Shown here piece after piece: positions 11,577 through 21,378 of a DNA stretch of 64,000 nucleotides. The notes beneath the pieces were generated by a model. The model did not search any database. It saw only the letters and a list, made by a program, of their open reading frames with translations, and was not told the origin of the DNA. Numbering within the stretch: the first letter of the stretch is position 1; each line of letters opens with the position of its first letter. The translations under genes and the position numbers were made by a program. Source of the DNA: Diphasiastrum complanatum (Eukaryota > Streptophyta > Lycopodiopsida > Lycopodiales > Lycopodiaceae); assembly GCA_029204225.1 (NCBI GenBank), contig CM055107.1, forward strand, positions 48,568,164-48,632,163, read 5' to 3'.

Positions 11577-12138
11577 CTATCTCTTCCGATTTCTAATGTA
11601 ATACAAACTAAGGTTAGAAGCTTCACTTGGGACACAAGTGTAAAGAACACTAGGAAAAACCCCTAAGATGAGCATAGGAGAAACAACATGAGACATGTAG
11701 GAGCAAAACCTCCCAACCAATCCTAGATCAATCCTGGATCTAGCCCCCGAGCCATGCCATGTGAATGCTTGAGGAGAAGTAATATGAACAAAGTTGTTGA
11801 AGGGAGAATCCCTACCCCAATATACAGAGAATAGATTCATGTGCTTGAACCCATGCAATCCCCATGCAATTCAACTATTCATGTAATCCTCATGCCTATA
11901 TCAGTCACATATACATGCACTACTCCATATTTCTCAAAGAGAGTGTTGGGGTCCTCTCAAGGTCATTAGTCACATACAGGCCTTGATATGGAATTAAATC
12001 TTGGCATGACCAACAATCTCGAATACCGAAGGGCCAATCTACCATATTAGGACTATTCCATGTCCTTAGCTGAATATGGCCATAACATTCTTCTTCCCCT
12101 AAATAGGTTCTGTCTTCAGAACGAGAAAGAGAAGACAT
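11577..12138 (-). pseudogene. Possible LINE endonuclease fragment
   Basis: On the minus strand the frame at 11577-11858 reads SPFNNFVHITSPQAFTWHGS followed by ARSRID. This resembles the end of the endonuclease/exonuclease/phosphatase domain of plant LINEs, where a [FY]TW..G..ARSRID pattern precedes the domain's last strand. The frame at 11920-12138, upstream on the same strand, contains LRTWNS, which also has a counterpart in that domain. Both are short and frame-disrupted. I see no reverse transcriptase. The call rests on a short motif and could be wrong. Confidence 0.35.
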
Positions 12139-12508
12139 GAAATTATTTCTTAAGCATTCAACTTTTGACCAAGAATTATCATTCTTAGTCTAATCTTTTC
12201 ATTTGAATAAGTATACGGAGATGTATCAATTCTTCGATTGCTTACCTCTACACATGAATAACAACTCAGAATAAAATACACTAAGCTATAAATCATCCAA
12301 ATAGGTTGATCTTCTCCAAATAAAAGTTCATCACCGTCATGTAATCCAAATTACATGAACCATTAGGTGAATTAACTCTTTATTTCTGAGATCAAGTCCA
12401 AAAGCTAAAGAAAATTAATTTTTCTGATAATCTAAAATCTATCCACAATTTCTTATAGATAATAGTGTTTCTTGGTGCAATTGCCCTTAGAATATCTAAA
12501 TATTCTAA
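12139..12508. other. No supported feature
   Basis: AT-rich unassigned DNA up to the left edge of the duplicated block that starts near 12509. Confidence 0.4.
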
Positions 12509-13277
12509 AATACAAAAATTCAATCCATCAAATCCCTAGGAGATCCGTCAAGTCTCAGACTATTATAACTCAATCCAGAGTACTGCAATTACTTTAACGA
12601 GTTAATAGCCCCATTTATAGCATCACATGCAAGAAATCAACAATCCATCTAAATCTCAACAGATGTAACTATCTCCTATAAATCTAGAGATGCTGATTGA
12701 ACCCATACACATACACATGTAGACCATCTATAGCAGAATAAAATCCACTAAAATAACCAAAACTCTCGATAAGCAAAAATAATTTACTTACAAGAAATGC
12801 ATGTGAGATCCAATAGGACTCAATAAGATACTGAAGTAAAGAGATTTAGACTTCCAAATCAGTAATCTGAAATCTCAACCATTTTAATAGACTGGGAATT
12901 GCTACTCATATTTAAGAATCAATGCATTTTCTAATTGTCCTCTGATTTAATATCCATTTATGATCCGTCAATCACAAATAGTTAGATTCTTATGATTCAT
13001 CAATCATAATTTTCTAGAATCTAAATGATACTAAATTCCCAAAGGTTACTAGACTTTCTGTCTAATACATAACTCAGAAAAGATATAGGAAGTCATTCTA
13101 AAATCTTCCCCATCTTGGACATATTGGATTTTAAGAATATTTCTCAAACTAAATTCTTAACTAAAATATGAGTTATTCAAATTCCGAACCATCAAGTAAT
13201 CAAAGCCAAAATGCATATTAAAATAATATCAATAAGCAACCTCATCAACCCCCCCGAATACTCCAACTAAGATTAGG

Positions 13278-13577
13278 TTGATTCACTACAGAAATTTCAT
13301 GATCGAATTCACTTCTATCCCCACAAAATTGGGATTAATAACTTCTGACACAGATAGTGTTTCGAGTCACCTCAACACTTTCAAAAACCTTATGGAGCAA
13401 ATGACTACAACTGGCTCAGTCATAGAAGATTCCAATGTCATCATGACTCTATTATCGAGTCTACCTGAAGTCTACAAAAATTGGGTTATGGCAATTTTAA
13501 CGTGTAAGCATCTCACGCTATCAAGAGTAATTTCCTTGTTTCTACAAGAGGGAATCAGAAGAACTCCTCAGGCTTAG
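13278..13577 (+). pseudogene. Copia gag fragment in block A
   Basis: The frame reads the central part of Gag: DSVSSHLNTFKNLMEQM, then TTGSVIEDSNVIMTLLSSLP and YKNWVMAI, the UBN2 region that precedes the zinc knuckle. A deletion has fused it to unrelated upstream sequence at about 13348, removing the N-terminal gag that copy B still has at 50975-51240. It ends in a stop before the zinc knuckle. Confidence 0.85.
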
Positions 13578-13679
13578 AATCGAATCCTCAAGCTCTATAT
13601 TCAAATTCAGAAGTTCAGATCAAAGTCAACTTATCTTGACAAGAAGAGCAATATGTAGTCTAGATCGAATTCTGGTCCA

Positions 13680-14260
13680 GGATCGAAATCAAACTGTTCA
13701 TCGTTTTAACCAATGTAGAAACTATTCTACAGATATTGTAAGAGGACTGGACACGAAATCAAGGACTGCCGAACTTTGAAGTACAACAACAAATAGAAGA
13801 AGCAGTTCCAAGAGCAAGCAAATTCTGCTTCAACCAGTTACTCAATCCAACAATAGGAAGAAGATGAAGTAGCTTTCATGACCAAAGTTGGAGAAAAACA
13901 GGATATCGATTCCTAGTATCTAGACTCACATATAACTCACCATCGCGACTAGTTCAAAGACTACAAGTCATTCACCCACTCCCGAGTTGTGCAACGAGGA
14001 GACAACTCATCTCATTCCATAAAGGGTAAATAAATAGTCAAAGTTGAATTTCAGAAAGGTGAAGTCAACGTTTTCCACATTCCAAATGTAACCAAAAATC
14101 TGCTCTCAATTAGCATAATCACTGATTCAAGATGGAGGGTCAAATTTGATACAAACGGCTGCACCATTCTTGAAAAATCTCATAAAGGATCGCACAACCA
14201 AATTCCGATCTAGGGATTCAAGTACAGAAGATTGATATTGATTCTAACAATGAGTCAAAA
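13680..14260 (+). pseudogene. Copia zinc knuckle and protease remnant in block A
   Basis: Reading through stops, 13720-13790 gives YRYCKRTGHEIKDCRTLKYN. This is a CCHC knuckle whose first cysteine has become tyrosine. It continues into a protease remnant with a degraded active site (DS-stop-YLDSHITHHRD near 13910) and the later protease motif VFHIPNVTKNLLSIS (14073-14115). At least six in-frame stops are present. GAG-pre and integrase are missing; the sequence passes to RT after about 14260. Confidence 0.75.
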
Positions 14261-14339
14261 TCTCAACGGGTCAAATTACATCAGAGGGTCGAAGTTCAAC
14301 CTAGAAGAGCGAACCGATCCTGACAACCTCCATCTCGAT

Positions 14340-15345
14340 TTATGGATGATGCGGCTTTGTACAGCAACCAACCACTGTTTCAGAGGCAATGTCTACACTT
14401 GATGTTGACCAGTGGAAAGCAGCGATGTGGACACAAAATTCGATTCTCTCATAGAGAATCAAACATGGACAGTCATAGAGCTGCCAAAGGATGATGAAGG
14501 AAGGCTAAATCGCTTCAAAGTATGATGATGAAGGAAGGCTAAATCGCTACAAAGACAGGCTCATCGCCAAAGTCTATTTCCAAATTCTAGATCTGGATTA
14601 TTTTGAAACCTTCAACCCAGTTGTCAAGCATGCTTTGATCTGACTACTACTCTCCTTTGCAGCCACACGAGATCTTGAAGTCCATCAAATGGATGTCTAG
14701 ACCGCTTTCCTCAACATAACCATCGAAGATTAAATTTATTTGTTGTAGCCAGAGGGATACAAACTGAAGGGTAAACAACAGCACCTTTGTATGCAAAACA
14801 CACAAGGCTCTCTACGGGCTGAAACAGTCACCCAAAGCCTAGTGTAAGAAAATCAATGCATTTCTAATCAAGAATGGTTTCAATCCAAACTTAGCATACT
14901 CGAATGTGTACTTCAAGTCTGTATCAGATTTCTTCATCATCATATTTCTTTATGTAGATGATACTCTATTTTTCAATAACAATCTAGATCTAATGAAGGA
15001 TATGAAATGCATGTTGGCCCAGGAGTACAAAATGACTGATATGGGTCTAGCCCACTATTGTCTCGGAATCAAAATATTTCGAACACCACCCAGCAAACTG
15101 ATTTTTATTAGTCAGCAAAGTTATCTCACCATTGTTCTGGAAAAGTATGGAATGGCCAACTGCAAATCGAGCTACTTTCCACTTGACTCTAGACTAAAGC
15201 TATCAAAGGAACAATCTCCTCGAACTGAGGTAGAAAAAGAAGAAGCAATATCTGTTTCACTCCATCATTGGCTCACTAATCTACACAATGATCTGCACAC
15301 AACTAGACCTTGCATATTCGATTAGTTCAGTCAGCCAATTCCTAT
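14340..15345 (+). pseudogene. Copia reverse transcriptase remnant in block A
   Basis: RT motifs can be read across several frames: KFDSLIENQTWTV (about 14430-14470), FETFNPVVKHA with one deviation near 14605, a decayed YGLKQSPKA (14815-14840), and the catalytic LYVDDTLFFNNN inside the open frame 14906-15325. The frame then reaches the RT-RNase H connection (MTDMGLAHYCLGIKIF, SYLTIVLEKYGMANC). RNase H itself is absent: the sequence passes to the polypurine tract at 15399. Confidence 0.85.
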
Positions 15346-15398
15346 CGAATATAAAGTTAATGTTAAATCTTAAGATCAAAGGTTTTTGGGATCTACAT

Positions 15399-15408
15399 TA
15401 AGGGGGAG
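15399..15408 (+). promoter_or_regulatory. Polypurine tract, block A Copia
   Basis: TTAAGGGGGAG is followed by TG, the usual start of an LTR. Only some 15 bp of the LTR remain before the minus-strand gag of another element begins. The equivalent tract in copy B is at 53162-53172. Confidence 0.7.
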
Positions 15409-15419
15409 TGCTAGATTTT

Positions 15420-16010
15420 TAATGCTCAGCCTTAAAAACATTCACGTAATGAGCATCTTGAACAAACTGCTGAAGTCCGATCCTCAAGGGTGAGGTTGCC
15501 TTGTTTGCTCTCTCCTTGTGCATTCTTTTTCTTGTAACACTTGCCTGCAATGTGCCCCTTCTTTCCACAAAAAAGCACTTGAGTTTGGCTTTGTTCTTCT
15601 TTCCACTTTTGGAGCTTGATGGTTGACCATCATTCTTGGTCTCCCTCGACTGGATCTTCTTCTTGGACTTTGCCTTTCATTTACTTGAGAAGTTGACCTT
15701 CTTTAAGGAACCAATCCTTTACTTGACGTGAAGGATTCTACTCTTCTCGGCCACAAGCACACTATGGAGCTTGTCAGTAGAAGGTACAACATCTTGAATA
15801 GCAAAGCTTTGTACAAGATTGGAGAACTCATCTCCAAGACCATTCAAAGATTTGAACAAGCTCATCATCTTGGATACCCTCACTTATGATGTTCTCAAGA
15901 CATACTCTTGAGCACTCTCATCACTCCCTCTAATGCCTTGAGGAACTCTATTTCTTAACATAAGCACTCTAGAGGTATTTTTGGATTCATAAATCCCCCT
16001 TAAGGAGATA
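15420..16010 (-). pseudogene. Copia gag fragment, second family, block A
   Basis: The minus strand reads a CCHC knuckle (CFFCGKKGHIAGKC) at about 15535-15580, followed by the Lys-rich tail, and upstream UBN2 gag sequence up to about 16010. It is the counterpart of 53183-53882 in copy B, with several small deletions and stops. Its direction is opposite to the RT remnant beside it. Confidence 0.8.
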
Positions 16011-16150
16011 GACAAAATTACATTCGAATCCAGACAGACAACTTCTTATTCGAAGCCAGACTTTACCAGCTAGCGCATTTCCACACATACTAGGCAGACA
16101 GAATTCTCTCTATATGATCACTAGCTCTAAGGAATCAACATACTAGAAGA
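16010..16150 (-). repeat. Repeat E, copy 1 (inverted)
   Basis: The reverse complement matches 60640-60795, including GCTAGCTGGTAAAGTCTGGC, GAAATG.GCTAGCTGG and TTGTCTG.CT.GATT.GAATG. It breaks the end of the gag fragment to its left. Confidence 0.7.
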
Positions 16151-16883
16151 CTAATTTTGGTCGTTTGATCTCTGTCTACGATATCTTCTCTGGCGGTGGT
16201 GGAAATGATATCTTCTGATCACTCATTGGCTTATATAGCTATTGCATGAACTAATGTTATTCTATTTATAGAGTTTCAAGATCATTAATAGGCCCTAGCA
16301 TTGATTTGTAGGTCGGTTATTGTGGCGGAGCATGAAGATGTAGACATTGCGTAAATCCCCTTTGTATGCGATTGCAGGAGCGTGAAGTTGAAACCGCAAT
16401 CTCCATCGCAGGTTACCACATGAGCATGATATTGTGGTGTCGTCGCAGCCGCATCCAACCGCAATTATTGACTTGGCGGTTCCTTTGGTCAGTTTGCCAT
16501 TCATTCACTTCGTAGGTGACCACAGTGTCTTGGTAGTGCCTTGGGGTAAGCTGTAGTCTTCGTAGTTGGCCACAAGTGATGACTGTGTGGTTTCCTTTAG
16601 TCTCTTAGGGTTTCGCATTGGATCGCAAGCTGGACACTTGCGGTGCCATAGTAGTTCCTTGCGGTTTTTGACTATCGAAGCTTTACATGTATTTCTGCAG
16701 ATTGCCAATAGTTGATAAAATATGATGTGACCCACTCCATGAAGTTGAGTCATTCGATGTTGAAAGAAAAATGAAAAATAGTTTGCTAGGACAATAAATG
16801 GTTGCATCTAGGTCCCGTCTGACCAACAACAATTTTGATGGGGCATATTGTTGAGTATTTGGTGGTACACCATAAATAATATC
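16151..16883. other. No supported gene
   Basis: The minus-strand frames here (16295-16504 and 16505-16807) are composed of loosely repeated GCGGTT, GGTGACCAC and CGCA words and match no family. The segment ends where GH9 homology begins. Confidence 0.4.
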
Positions 16884-17161
16884 AACATGGTTGGATTCGG
16901 CTCCAGCTTCCTGCAACATGTTCATCAGCTTCGTCTTTACCATCTCTAAAGCAACATCCGTCACACATCCCATGCAGTGAAGGATTCACGTGGTTATCCA
17001 GTGAAGATCCAAATCCGAATCAACTAGTGGGTGCAGTTGTAGAAGGCCCTGACAGGTCTGACATCTACAGTGACAACAGATCCAATTATCAAGAAGCTGA
17101 GCCCGCGACCTATAACAGTGCAGCTGTTGTGGGGGCTTTGGCATATTTGTATGGCTTTTGA
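16884..17161 (+). pseudogene. GH9 endo-glucanase last-exon fragment, copy 1
   Basis: This is the C-terminal part of a plant glycoside hydrolase family 9 endo-beta-1,4-glucanase, a cell-wall enzyme that cuts beta-1,4-glucan. It starts at MVGFGSSF, then loses 4 bp near 16918 compared with the copy at 36028, which shifts the frame. After the shift it reads cleanly through CSEGFTWLSSEDPNPNQLVG, the catalytic region D-x-R-S-N-Y-x-x-x-E (NRSNYQEAEPATYNSA) and ALAYLYGF, then a stop at 17159-17161. The GH9 catalytic Asp/Glu segment is thus preserved in sequence, but there are no upstream exons: homology stops abruptly at 16884. The minus-strand frame over this region is a shadow. Confidence 0.88.
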
Positions 17162-17400
17162 TTGCTAGCAGACCAAGATAGTATAGCTTGACAGTTGCAT
17201 GTTCGGACAACTTTTTTCTCAATTACAAATGCTTGAATTGATCCTGCAATGTCTATAAATATTTTATTTGAATTGGTGTCGAGGCAGCAAAATTCTAACC
17301 TATCCAAGAATTATCATCTCTCAATTATTCTCAATATAAATATTTACTCGTACTTAGTGTGATTCATCAACCACCGTTCCTTATACTACCTAGAGCCAAA
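17162..17400 (+). repeat. GH9 3'-flank duplicated with the exon
   Basis: The non-coding sequence after the stop still matches 36319-36830, in order: CTAGCA.ACCAAGA, CTCAATTACA.ATGCTTGAAT, GAATTGGTGT.GA, and AATTATCATCTCTCAATTATT. The 36 kb copy has an extra segment at about 36540-36735. Shared genomic 3' flank means the copies arose by DNA duplication rather than from processed mRNA. Confidence 0.75.
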
Positions 17401-17747
17401 GGATTCATGATACTCAGGTTTGCCATCCTCACAAGCTATTATATCTCATATAGACATTTACTTTGAAGCTACCACATATGATTCATCAAAGTATTTGGTG
17501 CTACTTGGAATCTGATTATAGATTGTGATCTTTTTCTCTACCTCGTTCTTGCTAAATCTTATTCTCTCCTAGGATTTTTCTCAACCATATCGTGTTGATG
17601 AGCACCTTGTTCTCAAGGCTACATAACCATGTTATGCTTACTATCAGAAATTATGAGATTCTCATTTCCTACATGATGGAACATATAACCAGTAGTTAAC
17701 CTTTGATCAAAATGTTGCTTCCCTAGTCAAGCATAGTGTTGGATTGA
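17401..17747. other. No supported feature
   Basis: AT-rich sequence between the GH9 3' flank and the second R1 repeat; nothing recognised. Confidence 0.35.
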
Positions 17748-18630
17748 ACTTGTGAGGTCCCTGTATTTGGAAATGATAAGACGTTTTTGCATGAACTCAA
17801 AGGAGACCAAATCAAAGAAAACTTACAAGTGCAAAACTTGAGATTTCAACATTTGGAAGACTTTGATTACAAGGCCTAATAGCCAAGCCCTAGCCTTAAA
17901 AGCCCTAACAGCCAAGCCAAGCCTTAAAAGTTTAGACCGCCAACACATATTAATCTTTAACGTTGACATTCTTTTATATTCCATTGACCAACCTCAAAAT
18001 AAAGTAACATAGTAAAATCTTGCCCATGAGTTTCACAAAAAAAAAAACATTTTGACAAGTGTTGTTGGAATTGAAATCCTCGAACAAGAGAATTTTCTAT
18101 GTGTAGTCAAGGTACGGTTCCCTACACGGTGGAAAATAATTGAAAAAGAGAAGACATCCATTTAGTCTAGTATTGAGCTCTCAACTCTCACCATCAGCAC
18201 CTGAATCCACAATTTGTTTGGTGAATATTGAAACCTAATGTGGATGAAAATAGATGCATCGCGTAAGCAAGTGGTCATGATTAGAGCATATATAAACCAA
18301 AACTTGCAAAATATAAACTATTGTGTTTTGAGGCTGATGGATAAAAGGCGAAAATTTGCTTACCAAGCCCATAGCCGTCGCATCAAAACTGGAGCAGTTG
18401 TCTTTTTCCCTTTTGAACTACCAGATCATACACAAAACACATATCTTGCTGGTGTGAACCAAATTGCCTTAAAAAAGCAAGATTTCCCAAGTCCTCCTTA
18501 TTATTATAAAGCAGGAAAAGCTTATCCTACAAATTCATCTTAGCCTTTAGCAACATATGCACATCTATAGTCCCATGTCCTCCATCTTACTCAAAAACTC
18601 ACGTTTCAGGCTTTAAAACGACCACCTTTT
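17748..18630 (+). repeat. Dispersed repeat R1, copy 2
   Basis: Same-strand homologue of 5140-6420, but shorter. It includes an extra local duplication at 17880-17925, where AGCCAAGCC..CCTTAAAAG occurs twice. The 101-codon frame at 18238-18543 overlaps conserved repeat sequence that is closed by stops in copy 1 (6060-6325), so it is unlikely to be a gene. Confidence 0.75.
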
Positions 18631-20820
18631 TCGCCAAAGAAAGCTATCCTAATTCAAGCTACCACCATTTACAAAATCAACGCGCTAACTGTCTTTCTCT
18701 AGAGAGAAAGCTAACAAAGATTCAGATTAAAGAGTACCTACCAAATACAAAGAACCACACTTGAGTGTACAAGATCAATAACCTTTTTTGCTACTACATG
18801 AAACAATAAGAGAGGGTATTATGCTATAAAAGAGACAAAAATACTTGGTAAATTGGAGCATGTAGGGGTCCCAAACAAGTATGGCACTCGAGAATGTCCA
18901 TGTCCAAGGTAGTATTGAAACCATTTTGGTTTTATTTCAATTCTTGGTTATTCTTCCCGGTCATCCACCACCACAAGGATACCTACTAATTCTCTTTAGA
19001 AGTGGAGCGGCTAAGGCTACATATTCTGAGACCAAGCAAAAGTAGAATAAATGTGTGTTTTCCCTCTTCTCTAATATCTCGTAGGGACACAAATATGTTA
19101 TTTTTTGGGGAATAACAAAACATATGCATGAGACTAAGATGGAAAGCAATCTCGTCCTGCTGCCATTGCCCCTTCAATAACAAGCCCACAACCATCGCAT
19201 CATTCTCTTGGGTAAAGACTCAATTCTTACCTACGCCCAAATGGCTACTGCACTCTCAAATTCATAAAACATGCACCAATGATACGTTGACAATGTCCAA
19301 TCATGCATGGTTTGCATGTTTTTTGTATGCTTGCCTTCCTAAAATTCAAAATGGCAACAAATGCACGATGATTTATCCCTTATCGAAAGTCCAAGCCTTA
19401 AAAGTTTAGACCATCATCACATATTTTTATGTTGACTTTCTTTTAAACTCCATTGATCAACTACAACACATAGCATTGCCTTTGCAGGGCAAGGCCAACA
19501 AATCATTACATTTCAACACATATTTAGATTTATTTGCATTATATGAGACACTTTTTTTTTTTGAAAGCATTCATTAATTTGACTATGCTAGACACAAAGT
19601 GCTCTCTTTAAGCCAGGAGAACTTGATCACAATCTGCAAACTTTGCCTTCATACCCCTCTACAACAAAATGATTTGGTTGATTCATAAAAACCTTCTCAC
19701 TCAATGTATCATTCAAAAATCTAGACTTAAAAACCATGTAATCAACAGCTACAACCACTACAATGCTTTTATTCTTTTTGAGATAAATACTTAGGTTTTC
19801 TCAAAGAAAAATAAAATAAAAACTTCTATATATCCCTCATTAAATTCCTTGAAACTGTGACCTCCAAATAGACAATGACACATCATGCCTGTAGACATTG
19901 TGCATTTTCAAAGTTAAGGGGTCCATTTATATGGATATTCCAAGTGCCATCATTTATGGTTACTTTTAGGTCCATATATGTGGTAACTTGAAAGTCTATT
20001 ATGGGTTGCACCAATTTCTAAAAGACAAAATACAATAGAATGAAACCACATACTAGCTCGATTATGCCCTAAACTACGACTCCATCCAATCCCCTTTTGG
20101 GTGTTAATAAAAAATTAGAAAAGCTAGAGTTATATTTTATGCAATACTTAATTTGATCAAAATGACTGTCATATATACCGAAGTGATAAATCCATATGTA
20201 TCAAAAATAAAAACGCAATCTAGGTGAGTCATTTTCAGACTTCTGGCCACCGGCACTAGACTTTGAAACTTGTTTTTAGATTGGGGATTGTGGTGCCTGT
20301 ATACAACAAACATGGCATAGTGAGTTTATGAAGACAGTGAAATGTGATGAGAGCGAGAGACAGAGTACATGAATGTAATAAAGTTGGAACTTCTTCGAGC
20401 ACCTTACCTCAAAACCATCCCAATCGATTCTAACCCCTAGACCCTCCAATAATTCGAAGAGATATTGTTTATATTTCGATATGTGTACTCATACTCATCT
20501 TAAGTGGGGGAGCATCTTACCACCGATTTTTACAAAAATCAACAAAATTGAGACTAAAATCTAAATAAATAAGCCCACATACTAGATAGTGTAAACATAC
20601 AAAACCAAAAAATTGAACGCCATAAAAGTCAAATTGAGCTTATAAGTCGGTGACTTACAAAATAGACATGAAAATCTATATGATATTTTTTGCGACCACC
20701 CTATTACGAAGCAAAGACGATGCAAATAAGATAGGAAATAGTTTTTTCTTTAATGTCATGTGCTAGTTCGATCCCAAAGGAGAAATGTCTATTCATAATG
20801 TGCTAGGCAAGTCTATGATG
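18631..20820. other. No supported gene; contains a short R1 piece
   Basis: Only a fragment of repeat R1 at 19395-19480 (CCAAGCCTTAAAAGTTTAGA, then TTGACTTTCTTTTA) is recognised. The overlapping frames at 18961-19409 on both strands have no family signal. Confidence 0.45.
19395..19480 (+). repeat. Dispersed repeat R1, copy 3 (fragment)
   Basis: It matches 5285-5370 and 17910-17985, starting at AAGCCTTAAAAGTTTAGA. Confidence 0.65.
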
Positions 20821-20870
20821 ATAATCTAATCTCGAACATTCATTAACACTAAATCTCCAATGATCAAGCT

Positions 20871-20962
<92 letters not shown>

Positions 20963-21378
20963 CACGCACAAAGATAGCAGTAACAAGCAAATTCCACAAA
21001 CATTAAGATAGCAAAAAAAATGAGAGAGATGGAAAAGAAAGAGATGCAGGGACATCAATGCCAAAATTGGTAGAGTCTCCACCCTTCTTTGATTAAATAT
21101 AAAGAATGAAAGTGGTGCTACTATTCCTACTGGAGAGTGGGCATTTGGCTCCATTGGCTATTGACTACTTTCTACCTCCCCAACTATTTGAATTCTAAAC
21201 GAAATGGGAGAGTTGATTCTAAAGGTGATTTTTAGCCCTCCAGAGATTTCATGTTTGCAAGGGCCTAGAAATCACTTTTATATCTAACTATTCAATGAAA
21301 TATGAATGTTATCACTAGGTCGGAATTAGACACACAGAATACTAAATCGCTCACACTTAACTAATCTAAGATCTAACA
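20821..21378 (-). repeat. LTR-A family, copy 2, inserted in GH9
   Basis: On the minus strand it begins TGTTAGATCTTAGATTAG at 21378, directly after GH9 exon sequence, and it follows the layout of the copy at 61280-61941. Matching features are the GTGAGCGAT..AG segment, CTGTGTGTCTAATTCCGACC against CTGTGTGTGTAAGTCCAACC, GGCCCTTGCA against GGCCTTTTTTGCA, and the CT tract near the far end. It is more diverged than copies 1 and 3. The left edge is uncertain. Confidence 0.55.
20873..20970. repeat. Compound (CT)n(CA)n microsatellite
   Basis: About 57 bp of CT repeat pass directly into about 40 bp of CA repeat with two CG interruptions. The long Arg/Glu and Cys/Val strings in minus-strand frames here are artefacts of it. 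A shorter CT tract occupies the same place in the LTR-A copy at 61370-61400, so this microsatellite probably grew inside the LTR. Confidence 0.95.

Larger units (their letters stand above)
12509..16010 (+). repeat. Chimeric Copia block, copy A
   Basis: From the words AATACAAAAATTCAATCC (about 12509) to AAATCCCCCTTAAGGAG (about 16010), this block matches 50104-53820 in order and orientation. It includes a minus-oriented LTR-like segment (12509-13260), a plus-strand Copia internal region (13278-15410) and a minus-strand gag fragment of a different Copia family (15420-16010). Both copies share the same junction between the two Copia families at the polypurine tract, so the chimera formed once and was then duplicated. 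Relative to copy B, copy A lacks about 300 bp of gag near 13350 and contains a short tandem duplication at 14488-14554. Confidence 0.85.

Noticed and set aside
16683-17307. Minus-strand frames over the GH9 fragment at 16.9 kb.
   Set aside because: The plus strand carries the GH9 sequence with its active-site motifs; the minus frames are shadows.
18238-18543. A 101-codon plus-strand frame in repeat R1.
   Set aside because: The matching part of copy 1 (6060-6325) is broken by stops and changes that do not respect codons.
20803-21154. Minus-strand frames rich in Arg-Glu and Cys-Val.
   Set aside because: They are translations of the (CT)n(CA)n microsatellite.
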